From positions 3,162,001 through 3,226,000 of the forward strand of contig NZ_JALRMO010000001.1 in the NCBI RefSeq assembly GCF_023276405.1: 64,000 nt of DNA, written 5' to 3'. This DNA comes from Paenibacillus hamazuiensis. Lineage in GTDB: Bacteria; Bacillota; Bacilli; Paenibacillales; NBRC-103111. How positions within the stretch are numbered: position 1 is the first letter of the stretch; each line of letters starts with the position of its first letter. The position numbers and the translations under genes were made by a program. Shown piece by piece: positions 16,881 to 26,785 of this stretch. Under the pieces are notes generated by a model. That model saw only the letters and a list, made by a program, of their open reading frames with translations, did not search any database and had not been told where the DNA came from.

Positions 16881-19048
16881 TAACTTCTGCCTCCTGTGGT
16901 CGGTGTCGTTCCCGTGCCTCCGGACGGCGCCGTGCCGCCGGAAGGAGGAGGTGTTGCCGCTCCTCCTTGCTTTCCGCTTCCCGGTCCGATCGGAGCGGTC
17001 GTGCCACCCGGCTGCGTGCCTTGCGTGCCCTGCCCGGGAGTCGTCGTTCCTCCCGGCTGCGACCCGGTCGTAGTGCCCGGCTTGCCGTTTTTGAGCGCCA
17101 GATAGTCCTGGTACGTGTACGTATAAATTTCGACGTTTTTGCCGTCGCGTTTGATCTGCAAGCTGGCATTTTTATCCGGAGATACGACCAGCTTCACCTC
17201 GACGTTTTGCGGCTTGCTGATATTGAGCGGTTTGCCGTACTCGAGATTGTCGTACACCGCGTCGCTCAAAATCAGCCTGACCTCGGACGTTTTCCCTTCC
17301 TGCTCCGGCTTGACCGTCACATTCACCGTCATCGGTCCGGCTTCGTCGGGCAGCCCGGAGCTGAGCACGAGACTGATTTCGGAGCCCACAGGCACGTCTT
17401 GGTTATACTCGTAAGGGAACTGCACGATCACCCGGTCCTTCGGCTGCTTGTAGCTCGGCTCGCGGCTGATGCCGTTCGGGGCTACCTTCAGCTTGCTGAC
17501 CTCGATTTTGTTTCTTGCCTCCGCTTCGGTCATGCCGACAAGGTTCGGCATTTTGATCGTCTCGGGACCTTTGCTGACCGTAAGTGTAACCTTTGCCGTC
17601 GCCGCATCGATTTCTTCGTCCGGCGGCGGGCTCTGCTGAACGACCGTATCCGGCGGGTCATTTAAAAATTTGGTATCGACTTTAATCCGGTCGTCGCTGA
17701 TGCCCATGCCGCTTAGCTTCGCCTTCGCTTCACTTAACTTGGATCCGGTCACAGTAGGCATCTTCTGCATCTCCACGCCTTTGCTGACACGCAGGGCGAT
17801 CTTATTGTTCGGCTTGGTCTTCATATTTTTGATCGACTGGCTGATGACAACATCTTTGGGCACCTTGTCGCTGAAATCGTAATCGATGGGGGAAGCCTCG
17901 AGAGATTTTTCCTTCAGCATCGCCCGGGCTTCCTGCAGCGTACGTCCCTCGACCAGCGGCACGTCCACGTCGGGCGGCATCACGTTCAGGCTTTTGGCCC
18001 AGCCGACCAAATACCAGGCGCCGCCCATCAGAGCGAGCAAAATAATCGTCCAAACCGCCCACTTAATCCAGCGGTTTTTCCTGACCGGCGGCTCGTCCGA
18101 TTCCTCCGCATCCTTGATGCGGCTCGGCGTCTCCATGTACTGATCCGGGCGGATCGCCGGAATAACGCGCGTTTTCTCCTCATCCAGCTCGTCATCGTCC
18201 ATAAAGGCGAGCTTCGGCTCGTTGCGCCGGTCCGAACGAAGGCACGTATCAAGATCGTCCAGCATTTGCTTCGCCGACTGGTACCGCTCCCCCGGGTTTT
18301 TGCGCATCGCCTTCAGAATGATATTTTCCACGCTTTGCGGAATGAGCGGATTCACTTTTCGCGGTTCCTCCACATCCTCCTGCAGATGCTTAAGCGCCAC
18401 GCTGATCGGACTTTCCCCGAGAAAAGGCAGCCTGCCCGTCAGCATCTGATAAAGCACGATGCCGAGCGAATACAGGTCCGATTGCTCCCCCGTCGAAGTC
18501 CCCTTCGCATGCTCGGGCGAAAAATAATGCACAGAGCCGACAACCGAACCCGTCTGCGTAATCGTCGACGAGGTGACCGCGCGGGCGATCCCGAAGTCGG
18601 TTACTTTGACGCGTCCGTTTTTGCCGATCAAAATGTTATGCGGCTTGATGTCGCGGTGGATGATCTGATTTTGGTGGGCATGGTCGAGCGCATCGCAAAT
18701 TTGGCTCGCGATATGAACCGCTTCCTCCACCTGCAACGGCGCCCTTTCTTTAATCAGCTCGTTGAGCGTCGTGCCTTCGATATATTCCATCACGATGTAA
18801 TGCGTATCGTCTTCCTGCCCGACATCATAAATGCTGACTACATTCGGGTGGGAGAGCGAAGCGGCCGACTGGGCTTCCCGGCGAAACCGGCGGATGAATT
18901 CCTCGTCGTGAACGTACTGCTGGCGGAGTACTTTCACGGCGACGTTACGATGTAATAAAATATCGAGTCCCTTATAAACAAGCGCCATGCCGCCGCCGCC
19001 GATCCGCTCCAAAATCTCGTATCTGCCGCCTAACTGCGAACCGATCAT
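16880..19048 (-). CDS. prkC: Ser/Thr protein kinase PrkC with PASTA repeats
   Basis: 722 residues. Cytoplasmic Hanks-type kinase (1-275) with glycine loop IGGGGMALV, catalytic Lys39, HRDIKPHN (Asp133) and DFG at 151; juxtamembrane acidic linker; one membrane helix about 329-350; three PASTA domains (about 358-565); a further extracellular domain; and a low-complexity tail (about 655-722) made of Gly, Thr, Pro and Gln. PASTA kinases sense muropeptides and cell-wall precursors, and in Bacillus trigger spore germination. The disordered tail is longer than in B. subtilis PrkC and may sit in the wall. prpC is 7 nt upstream. Confidence 0.96.
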   Translation of the reverse strand: MIGSQLGGRYEILERIGGGGMALVYKGLDILLHRNVAVKVLRQQYVHDEEFIRRFRREAQSAASLSHPNVVSIYDVGQEDDTHYIVMEYIEGTTLNELIKERAPLQVEEAVHIASQICDALDHAHQNQIIHRDIKPHNILIGKNGRVKVTDFGIARAVTSSTITQTGSVVGSVHYFSPEHAKGTSTGEQSDLYSLGIVLYQMLTGRLPFLGESPISVALKHLQEDVEEPRKVNPLIPQSVENIILKAMRKNPGERYQSAKQMLDDLDTCLRSDRRNEPKLAFMDDDELDEEKTRVIPAIRPDQYMETPSRIKDAEESDEPPVRKNRWIKWAVWTIILLALMGGAWYLVGWAKSLNVMPPDVDVPLVEGRTLQEARAMLKEKSLEASPIDYDFSDKVPKDVVISQSIKNMKTKPNNKIALRVSKGVEMQKMPTVTGSKLSEAKAKLSGMGISDDRIKVDTKFLNDPPDTVVQQSPPPDEEIDAATAKVTLTVSKGPETIKMPNLVGMTEAEARNKIEVSKLKVAPNGISREPSYKQPKDRVIVQFPYEYNQDVPVGSEISLVLSSGLPDEAGPMTVNVTVKPEQEGKTSEVRLILSDAVYDNLEYGKPLNISKPQNVEVKLVVSPDKNASLQIKRDGKNVEIYTYTYQDYLALKNGKPGTTTGSQPGGTTTPGQGTQGTQPGGTTAPIGPGSGKQGGAATPPPSGGTAPSGGTGTTPTTGGRS

Positions 19049-19055
19049 TCATCCC

Positions 19056-19817
19056 TCACCCCTTTTCACCGTGAATGGAAGGCTCTGATTCGTTTTTTAC
19101 CAAAATAACGGTCACATTGTCGTCTCCGCCGGCGTCAAGCGCCCGCTGAACGAGCCGGTCCGCCTTCTCGTCCAGCGTCCCTTCCGACAATACCGTATCG
19201 ATAAGATCGTCTTTGCTGACGAGACTGCTCAGCCCGTCGCTGCAAATCAGCAGAAACTCCCCTTCCACCCATTCGATTTCCTGAACGTCGACCTCGATCG
19301 TCGGCTCCGTGCCAAGCGCCCGGGTCAGCACATTGCGGCGAGGATGATGGCTTGCTTCCTCACGGCTAATTTGCCCGCTTTTTACCAGTTCATTCACAAG
19401 CGAATGGTCTTCCGTCAGCTGTTCGATAAGCCCCGGATTGATCCGGTAAGCCCGGCTGTCCCCGATATGTCCGATGACGATATGATCGAGAGCGGCCGCC
19501 GCGACGACGACCGTCGTTCCCATGCCGTGATAATTTTCGCGCTGGGAGGCAAATTCGTAAATGTTTTCGTTGGCCGTCTCGATTGCGTATTTAACGGCAT
19601 CCTTGCATTCTTCACGGCTCATCCCGGTATGAATCGATTGCAGATGGAGCTGAATCTGCTCGATCGCCATTTGGCTGGCAATATCTCCAGCTTGGTGGCC
19701 GCCCATCCCGTCCGCCACGATGGCGAGGGTAAACCCGCCGACGTCCTCCAGGACGACGGCGCGGTCCTCGTTCACCATCCGCACGCGGCCGATGTCCGTT
19801 TTTACAGCCATTTTCAT
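19056..19817 (-). CDS. prpC: PP2C-family protein phosphatase PrpC
   Basis: 253 residues. Metal-site motifs of PPM phosphatases are present: VRMVNEDRAVV, IVADGMGGHQAGDIAS, VIGHIGDSRAYRI, ICSDGLSSLV and GGDDNVTVILV. It reverses PrkC phosphorylation. It is encoded directly before prkC and after rlmN (7-nt gap), all on the minus strand. ATG 19817 follows AGGTGATTAAGCC. Confidence 0.96.
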   Translation of the reverse strand: MKMAVKTDIGRVRMVNEDRAVVLEDVGGFTLAIVADGMGGHQAGDIASQMAIEQIQLHLQSIHTGMSREECKDAVKYAIETANENIYEFASQRENYHGMGTTVVVAAAALDHIVIGHIGDSRAYRINPGLIEQLTEDHSLVNELVKSGQISREEASHHPRRNVLTRALGTEPTIEVDVQEIEWVEGEFLLICSDGLSSLVSKDDLIDTVLSEGTLDEKADRLVQRALDAGGDDNVTVILVKNESEPSIHGEKG

Positions 19818-19824
19818 GGCTTAA

Positions 19825-20991
19825 TCACCTCGCACTTGCCTCCATATGCTTCGCTCTCAATTGACCGCAAGCCGCCGCGATGTCGCTGCCCTGCTCGCGC
19901 CGTATGGTGGCGTTGATTTTGTGGCGCTCGAGCACCCGCTGGAACTCAAAGATGTCGTCCCTCGACGTCCTGACGAAATCCCGCTCCATGACAAAGTTGA
20001 CGGGAATCAGGTTGACGTGGCTTAGCGGAATTTCTTTCAGCACCTTGGCGAGTTCCTCGGCATGTTCGGGCTGGTCGTTGACGCCGCCCATCAGGGCGTA
20101 TTCGAACGTAATGCGCCGGCCGGTTTTGGCCACGTAAAATTTGCAAGCCTCGATCAGGTCGGCAAAAGGAAACCGCCGGTTCACAGGCATCAGCTTGGAG
20201 CGCAGCTTGTCGTTCGGAGCGTGGATCGAAATCGCCAAATTGATCTGCGTGTCCTCTTCGGCAAACCGGTAAATGTTCGGCACGATGCCGCTGGTCGATA
20301 CGGTAATGTGGCGCTGGCCGATGTTGAGCCCTTTCGGATGAATCATGACCCGCAAAAACTTCATGACCGCGTCGTAGTTCTCGAACGGCTCCCCGATGCC
20401 CATAATGACGATGCTGCTGATGCGCTCGTTCGTTTCGTCGAGCTGCTTTTGCGCCTTGACGACCTGGGCGATAATTTCGCCGGGCGCCAGATTGCGCTTC
20501 AGCCCGCCGAGCGTCGACGCGCAAAACGTGCAGCCGATGCGGCAGCCGACCTGCGTCGTGACGCAGATGCTGTTGCCGTAATTATGCTTCATGACGACGG
20601 TTTCGATCGCGTTTTTGTCCTCCAGCTCGAACAGAAACTTGACCGTGCCGTCCTTGGACTGCTGTCTGGCAATTTCCTTCAGCGTGACGAAATTGAACTG
20701 CGCTGCCAGCTTTTCACGCAGCGCCTTCGGCAGGTTGGTCATCTCCTCGAAGCTGCCTACCCTTTTCACATACAGCCAATCGAAAATTTGCCCGCCGCGA
20801 AAGGCGGATTCGCCATTCGCCTTGACCCACTCCTGCCATTCCTCCAAAGAGTAATCGTAAGCGAACGGCTTTTGCGGCGCCGCTTCCTTCACTTTGGCCG
20901 CAGTCCCGCTCGCAGCGGACCTCTCTGCTGCGGCAGCTTCCGGTTCCTCGGATGCCGCTGCCGTCGTCCCCTTGATTTCCTTTGTATCCAT
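19825..20991 (-). CDS. rlmN: Dual-specificity rRNA/tRNA adenine-C2 methyltransferase RlmN
   Basis: 388 residues. Radical-SAM cluster C150-x3-C154-x2-C157 (CRIGCTFC), the GIGEP segment ([15 protein letters not shown]), and the C-terminal catalytic cysteine in [10 protein letters not shown] are present. It methylates A2503 of 23S rRNA and A37 of some tRNAs. The first 40 residues are an Ala/Glu-rich extension before the normal start region ([13 protein letters not shown]); a later start is not obvious, so the extension may be real or the start may be misplaced. Ribosome site before ATG is weak (AAGGACAGG). Confidence 0.95.
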   Translation of the reverse strand: MDTKEIKGTTAAASEEPEAAAAERSAASGTAAKVKEAAPQKPFAYDYSLEEWQEWVKANGESAFRGGQIFDWLYVKRVGSFEEMTNLPKALREKLAAQFNFVTLKEIARQQSKDGTVKFLFELEDKNAIETVVMKHNYGNSICVTTQVGCRIGCTFCASTLGGLKRNLAPGEIIAQVVKAQKQLDETNERISSIVIMGIGEPFENYDAVMKFLRVMIHPKGLNIGQRHITVSTSGIVPNIYRFAEEDTQINLAISIHAPNDKLRSKLMPVNRRFPFADLIEACKFYVAKTGRRITFEYALMGGVNDQPEHAEELAKVLKEIPLSHVNLIPVNFVMERDFVRTSRDDIFEFQRVLERHKINATIRREQGSDIAAACGQLRAKHMEASAR

Positions 20992-21289
20992 CTTTTATCA
21001 CTACCTGTCCTTAAGGTTCATGCAAGCCCACTCGGGGTGGAAAGGGGCCGCCGGAGAGCTGATCCTGCCTTGACGCTTTTGCGCCTGACGGACAGCCGCG
21101 GCCCTTTGCCGAATCCCGCATCATCAGCTTGGCGGCCTGTCATCATCCGGTTCGGGAACCCGTATCGGCGGTTTGGCATTCCGGCCATCATCTTTCCCGG
21201 AGAAGAGCCGACTCAGCTTCAGCGGCACTCCCGATGATGGGTTTGCTTGCCATGCTTTAGTTTGCACGAACCCGATTTATTCTATAGTA
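20992..21289. other. Intergenic region rlmN-rsmB
   Basis: 298 bp without a supported gene. Short open frames on both strands lack ribosome sites. No clear terminator after rsmB is visible. Confidence 0.5.
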
Positions 21290-22816
21290 CTAACTGGAAA
21301 AACTTCCGTTTTGCAGCCTGCGCAGCTTCGCGATAAAAAAACCGTCCGTGCCGAACTCGTGCGGAAAAATTTGCACCATTCCGGGTTCGCTCCGGTAGGC
21401 TTCGGCCATTGTGACGGCCGTTACAGGCGGAGTCGGCGCTGCCTTGGGCGCAGACGCGATTTCCGGCGCAGCTCCTGCGTCCGGTGCGTTCCGCGCAGGC
21501 GGCGTATTCGCCGAAACCGGTAACGCAGGCACATCGTCCCGCTCCAGCGCAAACTCAGGATGATCCTGCAAAAACGCGCGGATCATCTCATCGTTTTCGC
21601 TCCGCTCGATCGTGCATGTGCTGTACACGAGTACGCCTCCCGGCTTCACAAGCCGGCACACCCGGTGCAGGATTTCCTTCTGCACCGCGGCGATATCCGC
21701 GATATCCCGCTCGCGCTTAGTCCATTTGATTTCCGGCTTGCGCCGGATTACGCCGAATCCGGAGCACGGCGCATCAAGCAGAACGCGGTCGAAAGACGCC
21801 GGCGGGAAGCGGTCCGCCAGCTCGTTGGCGTCCGCCACAAGCGTGCGGATGCAGGTAAGGCCGAGACGGCCGGCCTGCTCGTCGATCAGCTTCTTTTTAT
21901 GCTCGTGGATGTCGCTTGCGACAATGCTGCCCGTATCCTCCATCTTCTCCGCGAGGTGGGCCGTTTTGCCCCCGGGAGCGGCGCAGCAGTCGAGCACGGC
22001 CATTCCCGGCTTCGGATCGACGAATTCGGCGACCAGCATCGAGCTTTCGTCCTGGATCGAGAATTCGCCGCTCCGAAACAGAGGATGCAGCGCCATGTTG
22101 CCTGCATGCTCCACGACGATGCCTGCCGGAGCAAGCGGCGACGGTTCCGCCTGCACGCCTTCGCGGCGAAGCTCCGCCAGCAGCTCGTCCCGCGTCCGCC
22201 GCATCAGATTAACACGGATGCTGACATGCGGCGGCGTGTTGTTCGCTTCGCAAATGCGTTCGGTCAGCTCTTCTCCATACTGCGCAATCCAGCGGCGAAC
22301 GAGCCATTCCGGATGCGAGTGGCGAATCGCAATGCGGACAGCGGGCTCCAGCGAATCCGGCACGACGAGATCGGCTTTTTGCCGGATTACATTTCTCAGC
22401 ACGCCGTTGACCATGCCGGAAATGCCCTGATGGCCTTTGCGCTTCGCAATGTCCACCGCTTCGTTCACCGCCGCATGATCGGGAATCCGCTGCAAATAAT
22501 ACAGCTGGTAAAAGCTGAGCCTCAGCAGGCTTCGCACCCACGGCTCCAGCTTCGCGAGGCCTCCCTTTACGAAGCGGGCCAAAAAATAATCGATCGTGCC
22601 GAGCCGCTGAATCGTGCCGTAAACAAGCTCCGTCGCCAGCGCCGCGTCCGGCTTATTCAGTTCGCTGCGCGAGAGTGCCTGATGGAGCAGCAAGTTGCTG
22701 TACGACTGATCCTGCTCGACTCGCACCAGCACATCCAGCGCCAATTGCCGCGCGCTCGCCGGTTTCTTCCCTTTGTCTGCGGTACGTGATTTCACTGCCG
22801 GCATTCCTCCGTTCAT
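21290..22816 (-). CDS. rsmB: 16S rRNA m5C967 methyltransferase RsmB
   Basis: 508 residues. N-terminal NusB-like RNA-binding domain (about 20-160) and C-terminal SAM methyltransferase with DCCAAPGGKTAHLAE, the catalytic-loop LLDAPCSGFGVIRRKPEI and the second cysteine in VYSTCTIERSEND. It methylates C967 of 16S rRNA. An Ala/Pro-rich insertion of about 40 residues (around 425-470) lies between the last two methyltransferase strands and makes the protein longer than the usual 440-450. It is 6 nt downstream of fmt. Confidence 0.95.
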   Translation of the reverse strand: MNGGMPAVKSRTADKGKKPASARQLALDVLVRVEQDQSYSNLLLHQALSRSELNKPDAALATELVYGTIQRLGTIDYFLARFVKGGLAKLEPWVRSLLRLSFYQLYYLQRIPDHAAVNEAVDIAKRKGHQGISGMVNGVLRNVIRQKADLVVPDSLEPAVRIAIRHSHPEWLVRRWIAQYGEELTERICEANNTPPHVSIRVNLMRRTRDELLAELRREGVQAEPSPLAPAGIVVEHAGNMALHPLFRSGEFSIQDESSMLVAEFVDPKPGMAVLDCCAAPGGKTAHLAEKMEDTGSIVASDIHEHKKKLIDEQAGRLGLTCIRTLVADANELADRFPPASFDRVLLDAPCSGFGVIRRKPEIKWTKRERDIADIAAVQKEILHRVCRLVKPGGVLVYSTCTIERSENDEMIRAFLQDHPEFALERDDVPALPVSANTPPARNAPDAGAAPEIASAPKAAPTPPVTAVTMAEAYRSEPGMVQIFPHEFGTDGFFIAKLRRLQNGSFSS

Positions 22817-22822
22817 GTTGTT

Positions 22823-23803
22823 TCAACCACTGCCGAGAACCGTCCCCGGCGCCATCGAGCTGCCCCGCAAAAACTGCGCGGCATCCATCGCCTTCTTGCC
22901 TGCAGGCTGAAGCTCGGTCACCCACAGCGTACCGCTTCCGGTCATCACCTCGATGCCTTGATCGGTCGCCTGCAGCACCGTTCCCGGCGCCGCATCGGCA
23001 CGCGGCCGGCTTGCCGGCTGCCCCGGCTTCGGTCTCACCGGGTGGACGCAGCCCCACAGTTTCAGCACTTCTCCGTTCCACCACGTGTAAGCGCCCGGGC
23101 GCGGATGAAGCGCCCGCACCAGGTTGTACACCCGTTCGGCGGGCTGGGTCCAATCGATCTGCTCGTCCTCCCGTTTGATCGTCGGCGAATAGACCGCTTC
23201 CTCTTCATTTTGCGGCTGCGGCACAATGCGGCCGGCGAGCAGATCGGGCAAGGTTCGCTTCAGCAGTTCGGCGCCTTCCGCAGCCAACCTCTCGAACAGG
23301 ATGCCGGTCGTGTCGTCGTCCGCTATCGGCACTTCGACCTTGCTGATCATGTCGCCCGTATCCATGCCTTCCGCCATGTACATGATCGTGACGCCGGTCA
23401 CCGGATCGCCGTTCATGACGGCGTAATGAATCGGGGCACCGCCGCGGTATTTCGGGAGCAGCGAAGCGTGAATGTTGATGCAGCCGTGCTGCGGCATTTC
23501 GAGAACCGCCTTCGGCAGGATTTGCCCGTAAGCCGCCGTCACGATCAAATCCGGCTGCAGCTCGCGCAGCCCGGCAATCGCTTCGGGGCGGCGAATCCGC
23601 TCCGGCTGCAGCACCGGAATGCCGTGCCGCTCCGCCTCGAGCTTGACCGGCGGCGGCGTCAGCACCCGCTTGCGGCCGGTCGGCCGGTCCGGCTGTGTGA
23701 CGACGCCGACGACGCGGTAACCTTCCTCGACGAGCGCGCGCAGCGAGCTGACGGCAAATTCCGGCGTTCCCATAAACACGATATTGACGTCGTTTTTACT
23801 CAT
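22823..23803 (-). CDS. fmt: Methionyl-tRNA formyltransferase
   Basis: 326 residues. Formyl-transfer domain with [13 protein letters not shown], the [18 protein letters not shown] active-site stretch and [16 protein letters not shown], followed by the C-terminal tRNA-binding domain ([20 protein letters not shown]). It formylates initiator Met-tRNA. Its start overlaps the def stop as ATGA; together they make and remove the formyl group of nascent proteins. Confidence 0.97.
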   Translation of the reverse strand: MSKNDVNIVFMGTPEFAVSSLRALVEEGYRVVGVVTQPDRPTGRKRVLTPPPVKLEAERHGIPVLQPERIRRPEAIAGLRELQPDLIVTAAYGQILPKAVLEMPQHGCINIHASLLPKYRGGAPIHYAVMNGDPVTGVTIMYMAEGMDTGDMISKVEVPIADDDTTGILFERLAAEGAELLKRTLPDLLAGRIVPQPQNEEEAVYSPTIKREDEQIDWTQPAERVYNLVRALHPRPGAYTWWNGEVLKLWGCVHPVRPKPGQPASRPRADAAPGTVLQATDQGIEVMTGSGTLWVTELQPAGKKAMDAAQFLRGSSMAPGTVLGSG

Positions 23804-24282
23804 GCTTCCTCAGGTCCTTGCGGCTCGCTCCGGTACATTTTTTCCGCCAAATCCGTATAGAGCACCCCGTTCAAATGATCGACCTCATGCTGAATGCAGC
23901 GGGCGAGCAGCTCCGTCCCTTCAATCACGATCTCATTGCCGTCCCGGTCAAGCCCTTTGACGGCCACTTTCATCGCGCGCCTGACGTCACCGGTGAAGCC
24001 CGGTATGCTGAGGCAGCCTTCCGTGCCGAACTGCTCTCCTTCCATCGAGATGATTTCCGGGTTGATCAGTTCGATGAGCCCGTGCTCGTCTCCCACGTCC
24101 ATCACGATAACCCGCTTCAAAATGCCGATCTGCGGCGCGGCGAGCCCAACGCCCTGCGCGTCGTACATCGTATCGGCCATATCTTTGAGCAGCTTGTGAA
24201 TGCTGGCGTTAATTTTCGTAACCGGCTTTGCTTTTTCCCTGAGCACCGGGTCAGGATCTTTCACGATGATGCGAATCGCCAT
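23800..24282 (-). CDS. def: Peptide deformylase
   Basis: 160 residues with all three deformylase motifs: [18 protein letters not shown] and [12 protein letters not shown] (HExxH metal site). It removes the formyl group from nascent proteins. GGAGGATGAGCAGGT precedes the ATG. It lies between priA and fmt, as in Bacillus. Confidence 0.97.
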   Translation of the reverse strand: MAIRIIVKDPDPVLREKAKPVTKINASIHKLLKDMADTMYDAQGVGLAAPQIGILKRVIVMDVGDEHGLIELINPEIISMEGEQFGTEGCLSIPGFTGDVRRAMKVAVKGLDRDGNEIVIEGTELLARCIQHEVDHLNGVLYTDLAEKMYRSEPQGPEEA

Positions 24283-24318
24283 ACCTGCTCATCCTCCAAT
24301 AACCATCAATATATATAT

Positions 24319-26784
24319 TTACATCAACAGCTGCGGGTCCACGTCGATGCTGATCTGCAGCTTATGCTTTGCGATCGTCTCTTCAAGCGATTGCACCGCT
24401 TGCCGGACAAGGGAGGCGACGTCGCTCCCTCCCCGATATTTTATCATGCATTGGAACCGATATCTATCTTTGATTCGGGAGATCGGCGATGCGACGGGCC
24501 CCAGCACGTCCATGCCGGGTGCGTTCTCCGCCAGCTCCTTAAGCCTTTGCACGAGCGATTCGGCAAAACGGACGAGCAGCTGCACCTGCTCGTGCGACAT
24601 CGTGATGAGAATCAGACGCCGGTACGGCGGGTATTTCCCCGCTTTGCGCATGCCGAGCTCCTCGCGCATAAAGCCGGAGTAATCGTGCCTGCTGGCGCTT
24701 ACGATGCTGTAATGCTCGGGCGTATACGTTTGTACGTATACTTCCCCCGGCAGCTCGTGGCGGCCGGCCCTTCCGGCCACCTGCGTCAGCAGCTGAAACG
24801 TGCGCTCGGCGGAACGGAAATCGGGCAAGTTCAGCACCGAGTCCGCCGCCAACGCGCCGACCAGCGTCACATAAGGGAAGTCGAGCCCCTTGGCGACCAT
24901 CTGCGTGCCTAGCAGCACGTCCGCCTGACGGTTTCTGAACAAGGTCAGCCATTTTTCGTGCGAGCCTTTTTCCGTCGTCGTGTCCATGTCCATGCGGATG
25001 ACCCGGATGCCCGGAAACAGCTTGCCGAGCTCCTCTTCGACCCGCTGCGTGCCGGTGCCGAAGTGGCGGATATGCTCGCCGGCGCAGCTCGGACATTCCA
25101 CCGGCTCCCGCTCGGCGTACCCGCAGTAATGGCAGCGCACGGAGCGCGCGTTTTGATGATACGTCAGCGAAATGTCGCAGTGCGGGCAGCTTGCCACATA
25201 TCCGCAAGTGCGGCACATGACAAACGTCGAATAGCCTCTGCGGTTGAGCAGCAAAACGATCTGTTCTTTCTTGTGTAACCGTTCTTCGATCGCTTTATAC
25301 AGGGGGCGGCTGAACATCGAGCGGTTGCCCGCCTTCAGCTGCTCCCGCATATCGACGATATGCACCTTCGGCAGCGGCCGGTTTTCCACTCTCGACGCCA
25401 TCGTCAGCAATCGGTACGCATGTTTCATCTCGTCATTCGGACGGATGGCGACCGTCGCATTATAGACGCTTTCCAGCGACGGCGTCGCCGAGCCTAATAC
25501 GACTGCAGCCCCATGGCGGCGAGCCCTCGCGATCGCAACGTCCCGCGCGTGATATTTCGGGCTTTCCTCCTGCTTGTATGAAGTCTCATGCTCTTCATCG
25601 ATAATAATGAGTCCGATATTGGCAAAAGGAGCGAACACCGCCGATCTGGCGCCGATGACCACCTTGACCTTCTTCAGCATAATTTTGCGCCATTCGTCGT
25701 ACCGCTCGCCCTGGGACAAGCGGCTGTGAAGCACCGCCACCTCATCGCCGAACCGGCCTTTAAACCGCTCGACCATTTGCGGAGTGAGCGAAATTTCCGG
25801 CACGAGCACGATCGCCTCGAGTTCCCGGTCGAGACATTCCTGGATCGATTGCAGGTATACCTCCGTTTTTCCGCTGCCCGTGACGCCCTGCAGCAAAAAA
25901 ACCTCATGCGTCCGCGTGCGCACGCTTTCGCGAATTTCCGCAAATACGCCCATCTGCTCTTCGGTTAACGGCAGCGGCTCCGTTTTGCGGAAGCTTCGAT
26001 TCGCATAAGGGTCGCGGAATACTTCGACCTCGCGGATCGTGACGATGCCTTTGTCGGCGAGTCCTTTGACGGTGCTTGCGCTGATCTGGAGCTCCGAGAT
26101 CAATTCCGTCAATTTGACGGGGCCGGGCGAACGGGTGAAAAACTGAAGCACTTCCTTTTGCTTGGCGGAGCGGGCCGGGATTTGATCGATGTATTGTTCC
26201 GGATGATCGGGGGGGAATACGGTCAATACTTTTTTGGCCGACATGCGGTCTTTCATATAAGGAAATTCGATGAGTTTGCCGGAGCGGATCAGTTCCTTGA
26301 CAAGCGCGCCTTCCGCTTGAAATCTTTCAAGCAGCGCTTCCAGCTGAACCGATTGCTTTCCTCTTACATAAGCCAAAATCTCTTCCTGCCCGGGAACGCC
26401 GATCAGCCCGTCCGCTTCATCCAAAGTGTCCGCGGCGCGAACGTGCCTTTCGTATTTCGATTTCAGCGCTCCCGGGATCATGGCCTGCAATGCAACGATG
26501 CGCGGGCATATGTATTTTTCGCTTAGCCAGCGGGCAAGATCGACAAGTTCCGGAGTAAGCGGCGGATACAAATCGAGCACCTGTTCGATCGCCTTCAGCT
26601 TGGACGGATCCATTTCCGTATGCTGCTGCAGACCGACCACAAACCCTTGAAGCACACGCGGGCCGAAAGGTACGCCAACCCGCGAGCCGACGGCAATCCA
26701 TTCCCGCAGCGCTTCAGGCACGGCATAATCGAACGGGCGGTCCGTCTGCTTCGCCGGGACGTCGACAATCACTTTCGCGTACAT
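24319..26784 (-). CDS. priA: Primosomal protein N', replication restart helicase PriA
   Basis: 821 residues. N-terminal 3'-DNA-binding domain (AKVIVDVPAKQTDRPFDYAV), winged helix, and helicase motifs LLQGVTGSGKTEVYLQ (Walker A), IIIDEEHETSYKQ (DEEH), VLGSATPSLES, LLNRRGYSTFV and GTQMVAKGLDFP; eight cysteines form two zinc sites (CRTCGYVASCPHCD and CHYCGYAEREPVECPSC). It reloads the replisome at collapsed forks. It is adjacent to coaBC and upstream of def. Confidence 0.97.
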   Translation of the reverse strand: MYAKVIVDVPAKQTDRPFDYAVPEALREWIAVGSRVGVPFGPRVLQGFVVGLQQHTEMDPSKLKAIEQVLDLYPPLTPELVDLARWLSEKYICPRIVALQAMIPGALKSKYERHVRAADTLDEADGLIGVPGQEEILAYVRGKQSVQLEALLERFQAEGALVKELIRSGKLIEFPYMKDRMSAKKVLTVFPPDHPEQYIDQIPARSAKQKEVLQFFTRSPGPVKLTELISELQISASTVKGLADKGIVTIREVEVFRDPYANRSFRKTEPLPLTEEQMGVFAEIRESVRTRTHEVFLLQGVTGSGKTEVYLQSIQECLDRELEAIVLVPEISLTPQMVERFKGRFGDEVAVLHSRLSQGERYDEWRKIMLKKVKVVIGARSAVFAPFANIGLIIIDEEHETSYKQEESPKYHARDVAIARARRHGAAVVLGSATPSLESVYNATVAIRPNDEMKHAYRLLTMASRVENRPLPKVHIVDMREQLKAGNRSMFSRPLYKAIEERLHKKEQIVLLLNRRGYSTFVMCRTCGYVASCPHCDISLTYHQNARSVRCHYCGYAEREPVECPSCAGEHIRHFGTGTQRVEEELGKLFPGIRVIRMDMDTTTEKGSHEKWLTLFRNRQADVLLGTQMVAKGLDFPYVTLVGALAADSVLNLPDFRSAERTFQLLTQVAGRAGRHELPGEVYVQTYTPEHYSIVSASRHDYSGFMREELGMRKAGKYPPYRRLILITMSHEQVQLLVRFAESLVQRLKELAENAPGMDVLGPVASPISRIKDRYRFQCMIKYRGGSDVASLVRQAVQSLEETIAKHKLQISIDVDPQLLM

Positions 26785-26785
26785 A

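Noticed and set aside
20992-21289. Small peptide gene between rlmN and rsmB (MASKPIIG-type frame on the minus strand)
   Set aside because: About 20 codons, no ribosome site, no recognisable family.
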